Of a DNA stretch of 64,000 bases, positions 17,497-26,206 are shown in pieces. The stretch comes from CAYMUN01 sp964393835. Lineage in GTDB: Bacteria; Patescibacteriota; Saccharimonadia; Saccharimonadales; UBA4665. The DNA is taken from assembly GCA_964393835.1 (NCBI GenBank), contig CAYMUN010000002.1:15554-79553 (forward strand), written 5' to 3'. The notes under the pieces are model-generated. The model worked only from the letters and a program-made list of their open reading frames with translations, made no database searches and had not been told where the DNA came from. Positions within the stretch are counted from its first letter, which is position 1, and every line of letters starts with the position of its first letter. The translations under genes were made by a program, and so were the position numbers.

Positions 17497-18222
17497 TTAG
17501 CTTAGCAGTTCTTCGGGGATATCGAAGTTTACATGGGTAGTGGTGACGTCATCAAGCGATTCAAGGGCGCTCATCAGGCGCATGATTTTGCCGGCGGTGT
17601 TGGCGTCGGTGACCTCGACCGTGTTGTTGGGGACGTAGGTTAGCTCGGCTTCGGTGACTTCCAGGCCAGCCGCGCGCAGGCTGTCCCGGACTTTAGCCAG
17701 TTCTTTGACGTCGGTATAAATAATAGATTCGTCGTTTTCCTCTTGGACGTCTTCGGCGCCAGCGTCTAGAGCTTGTAGCAGTACATCGTCGCCGGTGGCT
17801 TTGACGCGGATCACGCCCTTGTGGTCAAACTGGAACGCCACGGCGCCCTTTTCGGCGATATTGCCGCCATGTTTGGAAAAAGCTAATTTAACTTCGGGAT
17901 AGGTACGGTTAAGATTGTCAGAAGCACACTCCACGAGGATCGCCGTGCCGCCAGGGCCATAGCCCTCATAAAGCACTTCTTGGAGCTGGGCGGCGGCCTT
18001 GTCTTTAACCCGATCAATAGAACGCTGGATGTTAGCCGATGGCATATTAGCAGCTTTAGCCCGATCCACCGCTAAGCGCAAGGCAAAGTTCATGTCAGGA
18101 TCAGGGCCGCTGCGGGCGGCGATGGCGATGGCATTGCCGAGCTTAGTAAATACCGCTCCGCGGGCCGCGTCTTTGGCACCCTTTTGACGTTTGATGGTCG
18201 ACCATTTGCTATGGCCGCTCAT
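17497..18222 (-). CDS. yebC: YebC/PmpR family protein
   Basis: 241 residues with the highly conserved N-terminus MSGHSKWSTIKRQKG and the central motif YEGYGPGG. YebC proteins have been described as DNA-binding regulators. More recent work on the family points to relief of ribosome stalling at proline stretches, and either role is possible here. It overlaps comEC by 4 bp and precedes ruvC. Confidence 0.96.
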   Translation of the reverse strand: MSGHSKWSTIKRQKGAKDAARGAVFTKLGNAIAIAARSGPDPDMNFALRLAVDRAKAANMPSANIQRSIDRVKDKAAAQLQEVLYEGYGPGGTAILVECASDNLNRTYPEVKLAFSKHGGNIAEKGAVAFQFDHKGVIRVKATGDDVLLQALDAGAEDVQEENDESIIYTDVKELAKVRDSLRAAGLEVTEAELTYVPNNTVEVTDANTAGKIMRLMSALESLDDVTTTHVNFDIPEELLS

Positions 18223-19691
18223 GTCAGCAGGCCTCGAACTTTTGGTTGCTTCATATCTGTTATTATACCACCCTTAGGCAGCCTTGTCTTGTGCCAGAGT
18301 ACCGTTGTTAGGCCGATAATTATTCCATACAGCCCTAGCATAGCCGCGAGTGACAATATACGATTTTCAACGAAAATATGCGGCAAATGTGCCATGAAGT
18401 GCGCGATATCCAGCATATAATTTAGCAGTTGGTTAGCTGGCCAGGCTAACCAGCCGGCAAACGGCCCCGCCATCATGCCAGCCAGGCCAGCTATCAAGCC
18501 GAGCAACATCGCTAGGGGCACCATCGTAACCACCAGCACGTTGGCCGGCAAACCGATAAGCGACATCTGGCCAAAGATATGCAGCACAAACGGCAGGCTC
18601 ATAATTTCAGCGCAGATACTCTCCAAGGCGACACCGGCAACTACTGAATCATGCCACCGGCCCGGCCAACGGGCTTGTACTAGTGGCACTAGTACCATAA
18701 CTCCATAAAACGCTAAGAAGCTGAGATACCAGCTCAAATCGCTCCAGACGTAAAAAGGATTTGCCCAAGCCGTAATCGCCGCTGCCAACATGATTAAATT
18801 AAGCGGTTTAAAGACTCGGCCATAATAGCCCGCGGCTATACTTAACAAGCTAACTATCGCTGCCCTGACGATTGACGCGCTGGCTCCAGCCAAAAGCAAA
18901 AACACGCCTATCAGGGCCAGGGACAGCGCGGTTGAAATTCGTTTGGATCGTTTGCCCAGTAAGCGTTGGCTGGCATGGAGGATAATCGTGAGATTATAGC
19001 CCGAGACAGCAATGATATGTGTCAGTCCTACCATCAGTAAATCTTGCTTAACGGTGTCCGGCAGGGTGGCCCGCTGGCCAACCAGCAAACCCATGGCAAA
19101 CGGCGCTAGCGGTTCGGGTAAAGCCGACTGCGTGCCGGCGATGAAGCGCCGCCTGATCTCGGACACCAGGGTTGGATGATGCGCCGTGATTCGAATCACC
19201 GCAAAGCTCATTCGCCCCTGATATGCCCCAAAACCGGGGTATAGTTTGCCGGCAGCCTCCACTTCATCGCCCTGAAACACAGCATTTACTCCAAAACCGC
19301 TGAGTTGGATTTTGCCGGCCAACCGCCGGCCATCGCCTAGTGACACGTCACGGGCCGTAAAAGCCAACTGTTTAGACTTACCATAGATAGCGTCGTCGCT
19401 AGCCTGAGCCGTAAGGGTGACTTTTTGATACTGCAATGATTCATACGCCGCTAATTTTTGCATATAGCCCGCGCCTCTCTGGCACCCTAAACTTAAACCA
19501 AGGAGCGCTACAAGCACTAAGGCTAGCGAGTTTCGTTTGGGCCAGGTTAGCAGCACCAAGCCGCCAATTACCAGGCACCAGCTACTATTTCCCCCACTAA
19601 TGCGAGCCAAACCGACGCCGCCTACTAAACTACTAAATAGCAGCAACCAGAGCGTGCTCTGCCGAAACCGGTAATTCCAGATGCCCTCCAT
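18219..19691 (-). CDS. comEC: ComEC/Rec2 DNA-uptake channel, without beta-lactamase-like domain
   Basis: About 490 residues from ATG 19691. An in-frame codon at 19721 would add ten residues. It has an N-terminal DUF4131 region with two membrane helices and an OB-like soluble part (about 25-165), then the Competence domain with GLTHIIAVSGYNLTIIL, the family signature, and about nine further helices. The metallo-beta-lactamase domain found at the C-terminus of many ComEC proteins is absent. Together with the pilus locus this suggests natural DNA uptake, which would help a nucleotide-scavenging symbiont. Confidence 0.9.
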   Translation of the reverse strand: MEGIWNYRFRQSTLWLLLFSSLVGGVGLARISGGNSSWCLVIGGLVLLTWPKRNSLALVLVALLGLSLGCQRGAGYMQKLAAYESLQYQKVTLTAQASDDAIYGKSKQLAFTARDVSLGDGRRLAGKIQLSGFGVNAVFQGDEVEAAGKLYPGFGAYQGRMSFAVIRITAHHPTLVSEIRRRFIAGTQSALPEPLAPFAMGLLVGQRATLPDTVKQDLLMVGLTHIIAVSGYNLTIILHASQRLLGKRSKRISTALSLALIGVFLLLAGASASIVRAAIVSLLSIAAGYYGRVFKPLNLIMLAAAITAWANPFYVWSDLSWYLSFLAFYGVMVLVPLVQARWPGRWHDSVVAGVALESICAEIMSLPFVLHIFGQMSLIGLPANVLVVTMVPLAMLLGLIAGLAGMMAGPFAGWLAWPANQLLNYMLDIAHFMAHLPHIFVENRILSLAAMLGLYGIIIGLTTVLWHKTRLPKGGIITDMKQPKVRGLLT

Positions 19692-19755
19692 GGGCCGAAT
19701 TTTACCAAGCCAAGGCCCCAAACTGATTAAAGTTAAGAAATACTTAATAAAAATA

Positions 19756-19785
19756 TTGCTTAAGCGTTAGCACTGTAGTACAGTG
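19756..19785 (+). promoter_or_regulatory. Promoter with operator-like palindrome over the -10
   Basis: TTGCTT (19756-19761), a 17-bp spacer and TACAGT (19779-19784). A perfect 7+1+7 palindrome, CACTGTA-G-TACAGTG (19771-19785), covers the spacer end and the whole -10. This is the classic place for a repressor site. Drives the 19841 gene. Confidence 0.5.
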
Positions 19786-19840
19786 ATGTCGTTAGAAGGT
19801 AGTAAATATTACCTCAAAAAATTAAATAGGACTCATCTCT

Positions 19841-20308
19841 ATGGCAAAAACAACTAAAGCCGCAAGTAAATCTACAAAAAAAAGTAGTAAAGGCCAAAGG
19901 AACCAGTTTCAACTGCTAATCGTGGTAGCTGTCTTTGCTATTATCGGTGTTGGAGCCCTGCTGATCACGCAAGCTAGGCAAGGCAACGTTGGCGGTGGCA
20001 ACGCTTCGATCGGCGGTGTCAGTAGCTGCAACGGCGGCGTTTGGGCAATTAGTGCCCGCGCCCAGTCATCGACTGCCGCTTTACTGCCAGTCGATATTTT
20101 TGATGACAGTACTACCGGCGGTGCCGGGTTTAGACTGCTAGCCAGCAATATATCGTTGCCCTACATTATGAGCGGCAACTTTTATACTTTCCAAGACACT
20201 CCCCTGCCAGGCGCCCAAAAAGTTACCATGTACGTTGTTGTCCATGGCGGCAATCCCGCCCAAGAGACTATCTTAGCCTCCGCTCGCATACTCAATCCCT
20301 GTCTCTAA
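19841..20308 (+). CDS. Hypothetical bitopic protein with basic N-terminus
   Basis: 155 residues. The first 28 are Lys/Thr/Ser-rich, followed by one transmembrane helix (about 28-47) and an extracytoplasmic domain beginning with a Gly/Asn-rich linker. Two cysteines (SSCNGG and the C-terminal NPCL) could form a disulfide. No family recognised. It has its own palindrome-bearing promoter and a perfect terminator. Confidence 0.6.
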   Translation: MAKTTKAASKSTKKSSKGQRNQFQLLIVVAVFAIIGVGALLITQARQGNVGGGNASIGGVSSCNGGVWAISARAQSSTAALLPVDIFDDSTTGGAGFRLLASNISLPYIMSGNFYTFQDTPLPGAQKVTMYVVVHGGNPAQETILASARILNPCL

Positions 20309-20343
20309 GTAAAGAGGGAGTCTTTAAAGACTCCCTCTTTACT
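20308..20343. terminator. Bidirectional intrinsic terminator
   Basis: A perfect 36-base palindrome (18-bp arms, AGTAAAGAGGGAGTCTTT and its complement) between two convergent genes. T-rich ends are present in both directions. Its first base is the last base of the plus-strand stop codon. Confidence 0.8.
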
Positions 20344-20366
20344 AGTTCCCTGGTATTAGCAGATCG

Positions 20367-20576
20367 CTAGCTTTTGGCGCCACCGTCATGGCTATGCTCG
20401 CCACCATGCCGTTTAGCCTCGATCGGCTCGGCTTCAGCGCCCCTTCTACCGGCTTCACTGGGATCCGGGCCCTCAGGACTACCAAATTTGGTAGGACTAG
20501 CCTGACCGCCCGCACTAGCTTGTTGCTGAGTATCCGGACGATTACCAAATTGCCCCGAATTGTTGTCATCTGCCAT
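20367..20576 (-). CDS. Small hydrophilic Gly-rich protein (KGG-like)
   Basis: 69 residues, very hydrophilic, with SPEGPDPSEAGRRGAEAEPIEAKRHGGEHSH. The repeated (R/K)-x-G-G and EAGRRG/EAKRHGG units resemble KGG-type stress proteins, but the match is loose. The start is well defined by GAGGAGG six bases before ATG 20576. Downstream lies the shared terminator. Confidence 0.6.
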   Translation of the reverse strand: MADDNNSGQFGNRPDTQQQASAGGQASPTKFGSPEGPDPSEAGRRGAEAEPIEAKRHGGEHSHDGGAKS

Positions 20577-20623
20577 AATTACCTCCTCGCATTACTTAAA
20601 TTACCAGTAATATCTTAGGTAAT

Positions 20624-21445
20624 TTAAGGCCTTTTATCAGTTAAAAAATACTTGAATCTGTATGCTAAAATTGACACAATCCACAGACAAGGAAAAAGAA
20701 TAAATGCAGCGGCATACATATACACCGAAGCTTCACGATAATCGGGATTATCGTGAAAGTGTAGCCACCAGCCAAAACCAGCAATACCAGATGCTATTAG
20801 ACCAAGAATAAACCCTGTGGCCAAAGTAAAGCTGGCTACACCTCTCTTACCAATTTTTGTGGTTGAATCCAGTAGTACCTTGAGATCCGTGCTGCCAGCA
20901 TGATTCTCATCATAGGTCTTCCAGACTTTGATACGTCGTTCTAATTCATTAATTAATTTAGTCGCAGCTTGCTTTAATAATTCTTCCTGGGCTGGTTGGT
21001 TAAATACTTTATTATGGGTAATTATACATATGTGATTATGGTAAATTTCTATATCAAAATCCTTAATATCATCAATTAACACGGCCATTATATCTGGCTG
21101 CAAGACACTAAGAGCAAGTGATTTATATTCAGGCAAGGCATAAACTTGAAAATAATTATTAAAGTCGCCCTCTAGATTAATTTTTGAATCTGAATCAAAA
21201 ACATAACGTGGCCCACTAATCAGTGAGTCTGAAGTATGCCCATCTATGTATATATGTGGGAGTTTCTTTGGTATGGCTACTTCAATACCTCGGAATTTTA
21301 TGCCGTTTCTGTCTATAACTTCGTCGCCGACTCTACAGCTAAGCACCCCCAGATTGGTATTAACTGTCCCAGACTTAACCTTTAGCGGCCGGCGTATCCA
21401 CCATACCACTACACTAATTAATATAAGGGTGAGTATTAGTTCCAC
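20624..21445 (-). CDS. Hypothetical membrane protein
   Basis: 273 residues from GTG 21445. One helix lies at the very N-terminus (1-16), then a soluble domain of about 180 residues, and two helices lie near the C-terminus (about 205-230 and 242-265). TATACT (21453-21458) ends seven bases before the GTG, so the mRNA is probably leaderless. No family recognised. It lies at the left edge of the accessory region. Confidence 0.55.
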   Translation of the reverse strand: MELILTLILISVVVWWIRRPLKVKSGTVNTNLGVLSCRVGDEVIDRNGIKFRGIEVAIPKKLPHIYIDGHTSDSLISGPRYVFDSDSKINLEGDFNNYFQVYALPEYKSLALSVLQPDIMAVLIDDIKDFDIEIYHNHICIITHNKVFNQPAQEELLKQAATKLINELERRIKVWKTYDENHAGSTDLKVLLDSTTKIGKRGVASFTLATGFILGLIASGIAGFGWWLHFHDNPDYREASVYMYAAAFILFPCLWIVSILAYRFKYFLTDKRP

Positions 21446-21611
21446 TAGGGTGAGTATACCAAAAAGAACCGATCAATGACTTTTGGGCTGTGACTTTCCT
21501 ACTAGGGTCATCTGTAAGATCAAACTGGAGGGCTGTTTGTATCGCTGTTGCAACCAAACTGCAATCAACTCCACGATTATTTATAGCAGATTTTTCCTAA
21601 CATGATTAACA

Positions 21612-22817
21612 TTAAAACATTTTGAGGTTGGTGAAAGTGAAAGGCGGCCGGTACTTATTCCACGCAGCGTTATCCCAACCACCCTGCAATCTTTTCAGCC
21701 GATCAAGTATATTCTTGTTAAACGTTACACGCTTCGGGTCTACTCTGCGGTAATCACCACCAAGCGCAACCCTGTCACCATAATGCACGCAGTAATAAAA
21801 CTTATCGTAATCATGTGGGCCGTTCTGAATAAACCAAAAGTAGTCGGTCAACTTATAGAACTTGTCGATTGACTGTTGCAGCTCCACTGGCTCGAATCCA
21901 GCAATATACTTTTTAGGTGCGTTCTTGAGAATGTAGATTAAATCTTCCGCAAAACTTGCAGCCATGTAACCAGCATACAAGCTGGCAAGTAGCCTCAATG
22001 TTGGGTGGTCTTCTCTGATTTCATCGAGTGATTGCACGTTAGAGTTGTGACTGTTACGGACTTTGATGCGCTCCATAGACTTTTCAGTTGGATGGGTGAA
22101 CTCACTAAGAAAGTTATAGTGTGCTTCCAGCCGAGTAATCTGCGGCTTGGTAAATAATCGGTTAAGCTGCAAGCTATGTAACAATGCACGATAACTCATG
22201 TAGTGCGTGTACAAATACTTATTTTCAGCCTTTCGCTTATTGGCTATATCTACGCGGGCCAGTGTCTGGTGCAAGTACCTAAAGTAATCACCCTCATTCA
22301 GGAAAGCCGCCTCTGGGTCAAAGTTTTTGTAGAGGTTAAGATAGTACGGTACCAAGTTACCCTTGCGCCTCTCGCCATTTACAAACGGCCCCTGATAAAT
22401 AACTTTAACTACGCCGTCCGTCGGGTACTTAGCAGCCCGCAACGCACTCGTCTTCTTACCGTTACGCTTATCCTCAGCTATCTGCTTATTAAGTTTTTGT
22501 ATGGCAACCTCGTCACTGTCACCTTTGTACTTCTTGAAAAGCAGAAAGTAACGGTTACCTCTGGTCATCAGCTTAAACAGCATCATATGCTCAAGCTCGG
22601 TACGCAGCACTACAAATGCTTCACGGTATCGCTTGTTATTTGCGAGCAGCATAACAGAATCCAACGAACCGAGCTGGTAATTGGCAATCTCAAAATAGTC
22701 AGAGTACAGGCTATAGCTAACTTTGCCGTGTTTGATCTGTTCGTGCAGAGTCACGGTCTGCTTGATAATACTATCGACCAGCTCCTGCACTGGGCCAATA
22801 ATATCTTCGTCGCTCAC
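21612..22817 (-). CDS. Unknown alpha-helical protein, last gene of a coupled operon
   Basis: 401 residues, almost all helical. FVVLRTELEHMMLFKLM and RLEAHYNFLSEFTHPTEKS resemble DUF5677/HEPN-like helical proteins, in which a conserved R-x-x-E and a late S-x-x-x-H-P motif occur, but this is a loose match by eye. If HEPN-like, the R-L-E-A-H segment would be the candidate active site. It overlaps the preceding gene by 4 bp and is the fourth gene of the 25054-21612 operon. Confidence 0.6.
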   Translation of the reverse strand: MSDEDIIGPVQELVDSIIKQTVTLHEQIKHGKVSYSLYSDYFEIANYQLGSLDSVMLLANNKRYREAFVVLRTELEHMMLFKLMTRGNRYFLLFKKYKGDSDEVAIQKLNKQIAEDKRNGKKTSALRAAKYPTDGVVKVIYQGPFVNGERRKGNLVPYYLNLYKNFDPEAAFLNEGDYFRYLHQTLARVDIANKRKAENKYLYTHYMSYRALLHSLQLNRLFTKPQITRLEAHYNFLSEFTHPTEKSMERIKVRNSHNSNVQSLDEIREDHPTLRLLASLYAGYMAASFAEDLIYILKNAPKKYIAGFEPVELQQSIDKFYKLTDYFWFIQNGPHDYDKFYYCVHYGDRVALGGDYRRVDPKRVTFNKNILDRLKRLQGGWDNAAWNKYRPPFTFTNLKMF

Positions 22818-23338
22818 TCGTCTATCCTAATGATTGCAAGTAAAGCAGCAGTCTTTTGGCCTGGTGAGCGAAACACAAAACCATCACGTTTAATATCCTC
22901 ACGACCCTCATACTGGTGTACTACAGCCTTGAGCTGCGTGGCATCATAGATGGTCACAATGTCTATGCGCACCGGCTCGCCATGAATAGCTTTCGCGCCG
23001 TGATAGAACCCCCAACTAATATCCTTAAACAGCTCCATCCTGGGTGTTACCTTACGACGGAATCCGAACAAATCTATATGCTTACCCTTTATATTTTCAT
23101 ATCTATCGCCGGTTCGTTGCGTGTCGTAGTGGTCAGTACCAAGCTCTTTGATAATATCGATCAGTTCATCAGTTGTTTTGCCTGGGTGCGCACTTGAGCT
23201 AATACCACGAGCGATTATAGTCTGGCCACTAAAGTTCTCTTTGATGAGCGTGTCTACCTTGCCGCCAATAGCATCATGGTTTGGTTCAGCCTGTACGTTA
23301 TATTCAGGCAGTTTTAGCCCTAGAACTTTAGGCTTCAT
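22814..23338 (-). CDS. Unknown protein, third gene of a coupled operon
   Basis: 174 residues, soluble, mixed alpha/beta. Recognisable bits are SSSAHPGKTTDELIDIIKELG near the middle and KDISWGFYHGAKAIHGEPVRIDIVTIYD later. I know no family. It overlaps the hydrolase gene by 11 bp and the 401-residue gene by 4 bp. The tight coupling suggests it works with them. Confidence 0.55.
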   Translation of the reverse strand: MKPKVLGLKLPEYNVQAEPNHDAIGGKVDTLIKENFSGQTIIARGISSSAHPGKTTDELIDIIKELGTDHYDTQRTGDRYENIKGKHIDLFGFRRKVTPRMELFKDISWGFYHGAKAIHGEPVRIDIVTIYDATQLKAVVHQYEGREDIKRDGFVFRSPGQKTAALLAIIRIDE

Positions 23339-23879
23339 CGACTAACTTATTAAGCAACTCGAATGTTGGGTACGACTGATTAAAGCTAGTGGAGCCGAAG
23401 TGGCCGTCCTTACGAATAATCTGTGTGCCGCCGAGCTGGTCAAACATGTATCGGCCTTGCTCTGCATTACAACCCCACGGGTCATCAACCGAATTGATAA
23501 ACACGATATCTTTGACGTTGGCTTTTATCTTTGCCCAGTCATAATTGTCTTGCAACACAAGGTCTTGCTCTTCGCCTGGCATACGATGTGAATAACCAGC
23601 CACCAGAATAGCTTGCGGTAGCCGTACGCTCGTGTTTTCCAAAATACTCAGTATTAGTGGGCCGCCTGCCGAATGACCGATAATCACTGTACCTTCGTCA
23701 AAAGTGTGGGCGGCCAGAACTTTAGGTAGGAATGTCTCGATTGGCTCGTGGTTAATGTCGGGGTAATACGGTATCTCAACGTTGTAGCCTTTGGCTTCAA
23801 GTTGCTGGCCAAGCCACTGATACCAATAGTCATCTGGCTTACAATCTGTGCCGTGGAAGATGATTGCTTTCTTACTCAT
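23328..23879 (-). CDS. RBBP9/YdeN-family alpha/beta hydrolase
   Basis: 183 residues, a small serine hydrolase. The N-terminus IIFHGTDCKPDDYWYQWLGQQLE is the RBBP9/YdeN signature with its oxyanion-hole region. The nucleophile elbow is GHSAGG (about residue 69). The acid Asp would be in NSVDDPWG and the base His in KDGHFGSTSF. Natural substrates of this family are mostly unknown. It overlaps the oxidase gene by 4 bp (ATGA). Confidence 0.85.
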   Translation of the reverse strand: MSKKAIIFHGTDCKPDDYWYQWLGQQLEAKGYNVEIPYYPDINHEPIETFLPKVLAAHTFDEGTVIIGHSAGGPLILSILENTSVRLPQAILVAGYSHRMPGEEQDLVLQDNYDWAKIKANVKDIVFINSVDDPWGCNAEQGRYMFDQLGGTQIIRKDGHFGSTSFNQSYPTFELLNKLVDEA

Positions 23880-25054
23880 GCGTTCTCGAACCTCTTAAAA
23901 CTAAACTTACTAATATCAATGTTGCTTCGGCCCTCAATAGCCAATTGCGAAAGCACCTCGCCTATAGCGGCCGAGTGCTTGAAGCCATGACCTGAGCAAG
24001 GCGAAGCGATAATCACATTCTTGTGGTTGGGGTGGAAATCAATAACGAAGCGAGCGTCTGGTGTATCAGTATACATACAGGTAACTGCCTTGATGCACTT
24101 ACTACTCAAGCCTAGAAACTGGTTTTTGACATAGTGATCATACATAGCCTCAATCTCGGCAACCGGTACCTCTCTAGGGACGGTGTCTGGTGTGGTGTCC
24201 GTGTCATATGTTTCGGTCGCCATCTTTACACCACCATCAGGCCCATCAATTGCCGGAAAGCCGTAAAAGTTATCATAACGCTCATTGTTAAACTCCCAAA
24301 TAAAGATTGGCATATCCCTGTACTGCTCGTAGTTTTCTTTATCTGCAATATCAAACCAGTACAGTACCTGGCGGTGTATCTTGAAAATATCTTGGCAGCC
24401 AGTAACCAATTCGTTTATCCAGGGGCCGGCTGAGATAATTAGCTTATCAGCCGTATATGTTCCTTTATCGGTTGTAACCGTTACCGAACCATTACTTGGC
24501 TCGTAGCTCAGGACTTTTTCGTTTAAGTTGAGTGTTGCTCCATGCTTCTTTGCTAGTTCTAGCTGCGCCGCAACACACCTTTCTGGTCTTAGGTAGCCAG
24601 CTTCCGGCTCGTAGTAGCCACGTTCGTCACCTTGAACATTAAACTGCGGGAAGCGCGTCTTAATCTGTTCATTCGTTAGCTTCTCATGCTTAATACTGTA
24701 CTGGTCGGCTGCATCATAGGTATTCTGCAAGAAGTCTCCGCTGTTGTGCTGGCCATAACCGTTAGTAATGGTCATGATTAAACCGCCACACTGTGTTAGC
24801 AACTCTTTACCGGTCTGCTCTTCAATCTCGCGCCATATCTCGTGCGACCTTTTGACCAATGGCACATACTCCATACCTTCGCCGATTGCGAGGCGTGTGA
24901 TCCGAGTATCCCCATGAGTGGAACCCTCTTTGTGTGGTGGGGCAAACTGGTCTATGCCCAAGACTTTTGCGCCCGACTTAGCCAGCTGATAAGTGGCGGC
25001 ACTGCCCATAGCACCAAGACCGACAACTATAGTATGGAAGTGGTTGTCGCTCAT
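23876..25054 (-). CDS. solA: FAD-dependent amine oxidase (N-methyltryptophan / sarcosine oxidase family)
   Basis: 392 residues. The GxGxxG dinucleotide motif is VVGLGAMGSAA at about 9-20, with GSTHGDTRITR, the family pattern at residues 44-54. Cys 326 in TCMYTDTPD is at the position that carries covalent FAD in monomeric sarcosine and N-methyltryptophan oxidases, and SGHGFKHS follows as expected. The enzyme would demethylate a secondary amine, giving formaldehyde and H2O2. The exact substrate is unknown, and the gene symbol is by family only. First gene of a four-gene operon. Confidence 0.85.
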   Translation of the reverse strand: MSDNHFHTIVVGLGAMGSAATYQLAKSGAKVLGIDQFAPPHKEGSTHGDTRITRLAIGEGMEYVPLVKRSHEIWREIEEQTGKELLTQCGGLIMTITNGYGQHNSGDFLQNTYDAADQYSIKHEKLTNEQIKTRFPQFNVQGDERGYYEPEAGYLRPERCVAAQLELAKKHGATLNLNEKVLSYEPSNGSVTVTTDKGTYTADKLIISAGPWINELVTGCQDIFKIHRQVLYWFDIADKENYEQYRDMPIFIWEFNNERYDNFYGFPAIDGPDGGVKMATETYDTDTTPDTVPREVPVAEIEAMYDHYVKNQFLGLSSKCIKAVTCMYTDTPDARFVIDFHPNHKNVIIASPCSGHGFKHSAAIGEVLSQLAIEGRSNIDISKFSFKRFENA

Positions 25055-25170
25055 TTATTACTCCTTGAAAGTTTGGATATGCTACAGACTGTCATTACTC
25101 AAAATTATACCCTGTTTTACGAGAGAGAATAAGGATATATAATCAAAAGTACGAGAATGGAGGGAGCAAC

Positions 25171-25587
25171 ATGAATACACTCGGCCCCAAACACCACTAT
25201 GCCCAGGCGGTACTTACCAGCCGGATGAGCAAGCGCACGGCATTTCTTACCTACATTAACCGCAACCATAGCGACCCATCAAACGGGGCTTACAGATTAG
25301 AGCAAACTCAAGCTATGCGTAACATTATGAACGACATGCGCAGGGAACTAGAGCTACGAGCCAGTATCAGTACGCAGCAACTACAGATGGCCGACAAAGC
25401 ACTCACTCAACTTAATACCTTACTGTCAGACACTAGCAGCAAAACAGTATCACAACAGCTACAGATACTACGGCTGGCCAAAACCATGCCACATATACTC
25501 AAAGACTTACAGCAGCCGACGCCCGACCCCGTACTTCCACCTGAGACTACTAAACAACTTGACCGTGGCCGAATAGTCATCGGCTAA
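25171..25587 (+). CDS. Hypothetical helical protein
   Basis: 138 residues, mostly helical, basic N-terminus, Gln/Leu-rich middle and a proline-rich stretch (QQPTPDPVLPPE) near the end. A GGAGGG site seven bases before ATG 25171 supports the start. Divergent from the oxidase operon. The following 280 bases contain no gene I can support. Confidence 0.5.
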   Translation: MNTLGPKHHYAQAVLTSRMSKRTAFLTYINRNHSDPSNGAYRLEQTQAMRNIMNDMRRELELRASISTQQLQMADKALTQLNTLLSDTSSKTVSQQLQILRLAKTMPHILKDLQQPTPDPVLPPETTKQLDRGRIVIG

Positions 25588-25868
25588 CGTGGGGTTAGAG
25601 ACCACCAACACAAGAACATGTATTTTTAATGCGTAGTCCTTTTGTAGCTCATCTAGTACAGCTCGCTAACTTGTACATACTTAACAGCTACTTTAGGCCG
25701 AGTGGGCGCGGCGGAAAAACATACCCCTCCAAACAACAATTCCCATATATACCCTATGCACATCCTTAGCTGCTCAAAAGTAGATAACAGATAGGAAAGG
25801 CAGGTATGGCGTCCGTCGGGGTGTTGGCCGAATACTTGCAAAAAGTACAACCGTTCGCACACGTTACG

Positions 25869-26162
25869 CTAACTTTTTGGCGATACAGACTGCTTACGGG
25901 TCGTGTACGCCGCGTCTAGTTCGGCTATCTTCGCAGCACGGGCTTGCGCAGCCATTGCTTGCTCCTTAGTCCGGTACATGATGTTACCACTGGCTGGGTT
26001 AAACATCACTGACTTGCTGTAGCTTATGTAGTTGTCATGGTGGTTGGCTAGTACCCAGTCAATACCGTGTTCATTGATAAGCTGCTGAAACGTATCTTGA
26101 TTGCGGAGTGTGGGGAGTACGCGACCGCCTTCGTCAATATCGAGGTCTAGCTTTTTAGTCAT
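25869..26162 (-). CDS. Hypothetical protein
   Basis: 97 residues. An acidic N-terminus (LDLDIDEGGRVLPTL) is followed by TFQQLINEHGIDWVLANHHDNYISYSKSVMFNP and a helical Ala-rich tail. It resembles small phage or plasmid proteins that begin by restating a value, but I recognise no family. 44 bases from the HAD gene. Confidence 0.45.
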   Translation of the reverse strand: MTKKLDLDIDEGGRVLPTLRNQDTFQQLINEHGIDWVLANHHDNYISYSKSVMFNPASGNIMYRTKEQAMAAQARAAKIAELDAAYTTRKQSVSPKS

Positions 26163-26206
26163 AAGACCCGCATTTTAGCACTGGTTAGCGACTATGGCTG
26201 TCAGAA

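Noticed and set aside
25653..25862. 69-codon minus-strand frame in the 25.6-25.9 kb gap
   Set aside because: No ribosome site, odd composition (Cys, Phe, Tyr scattered) and no recognisable feature.
25806..25919. 37-codon plus-strand frame beginning MASVGVLAEYLQKV
   Set aside because: Has a passable AGGAAAGG upstream but overlaps the end of the convergent 25869-26162 gene and has no other support.
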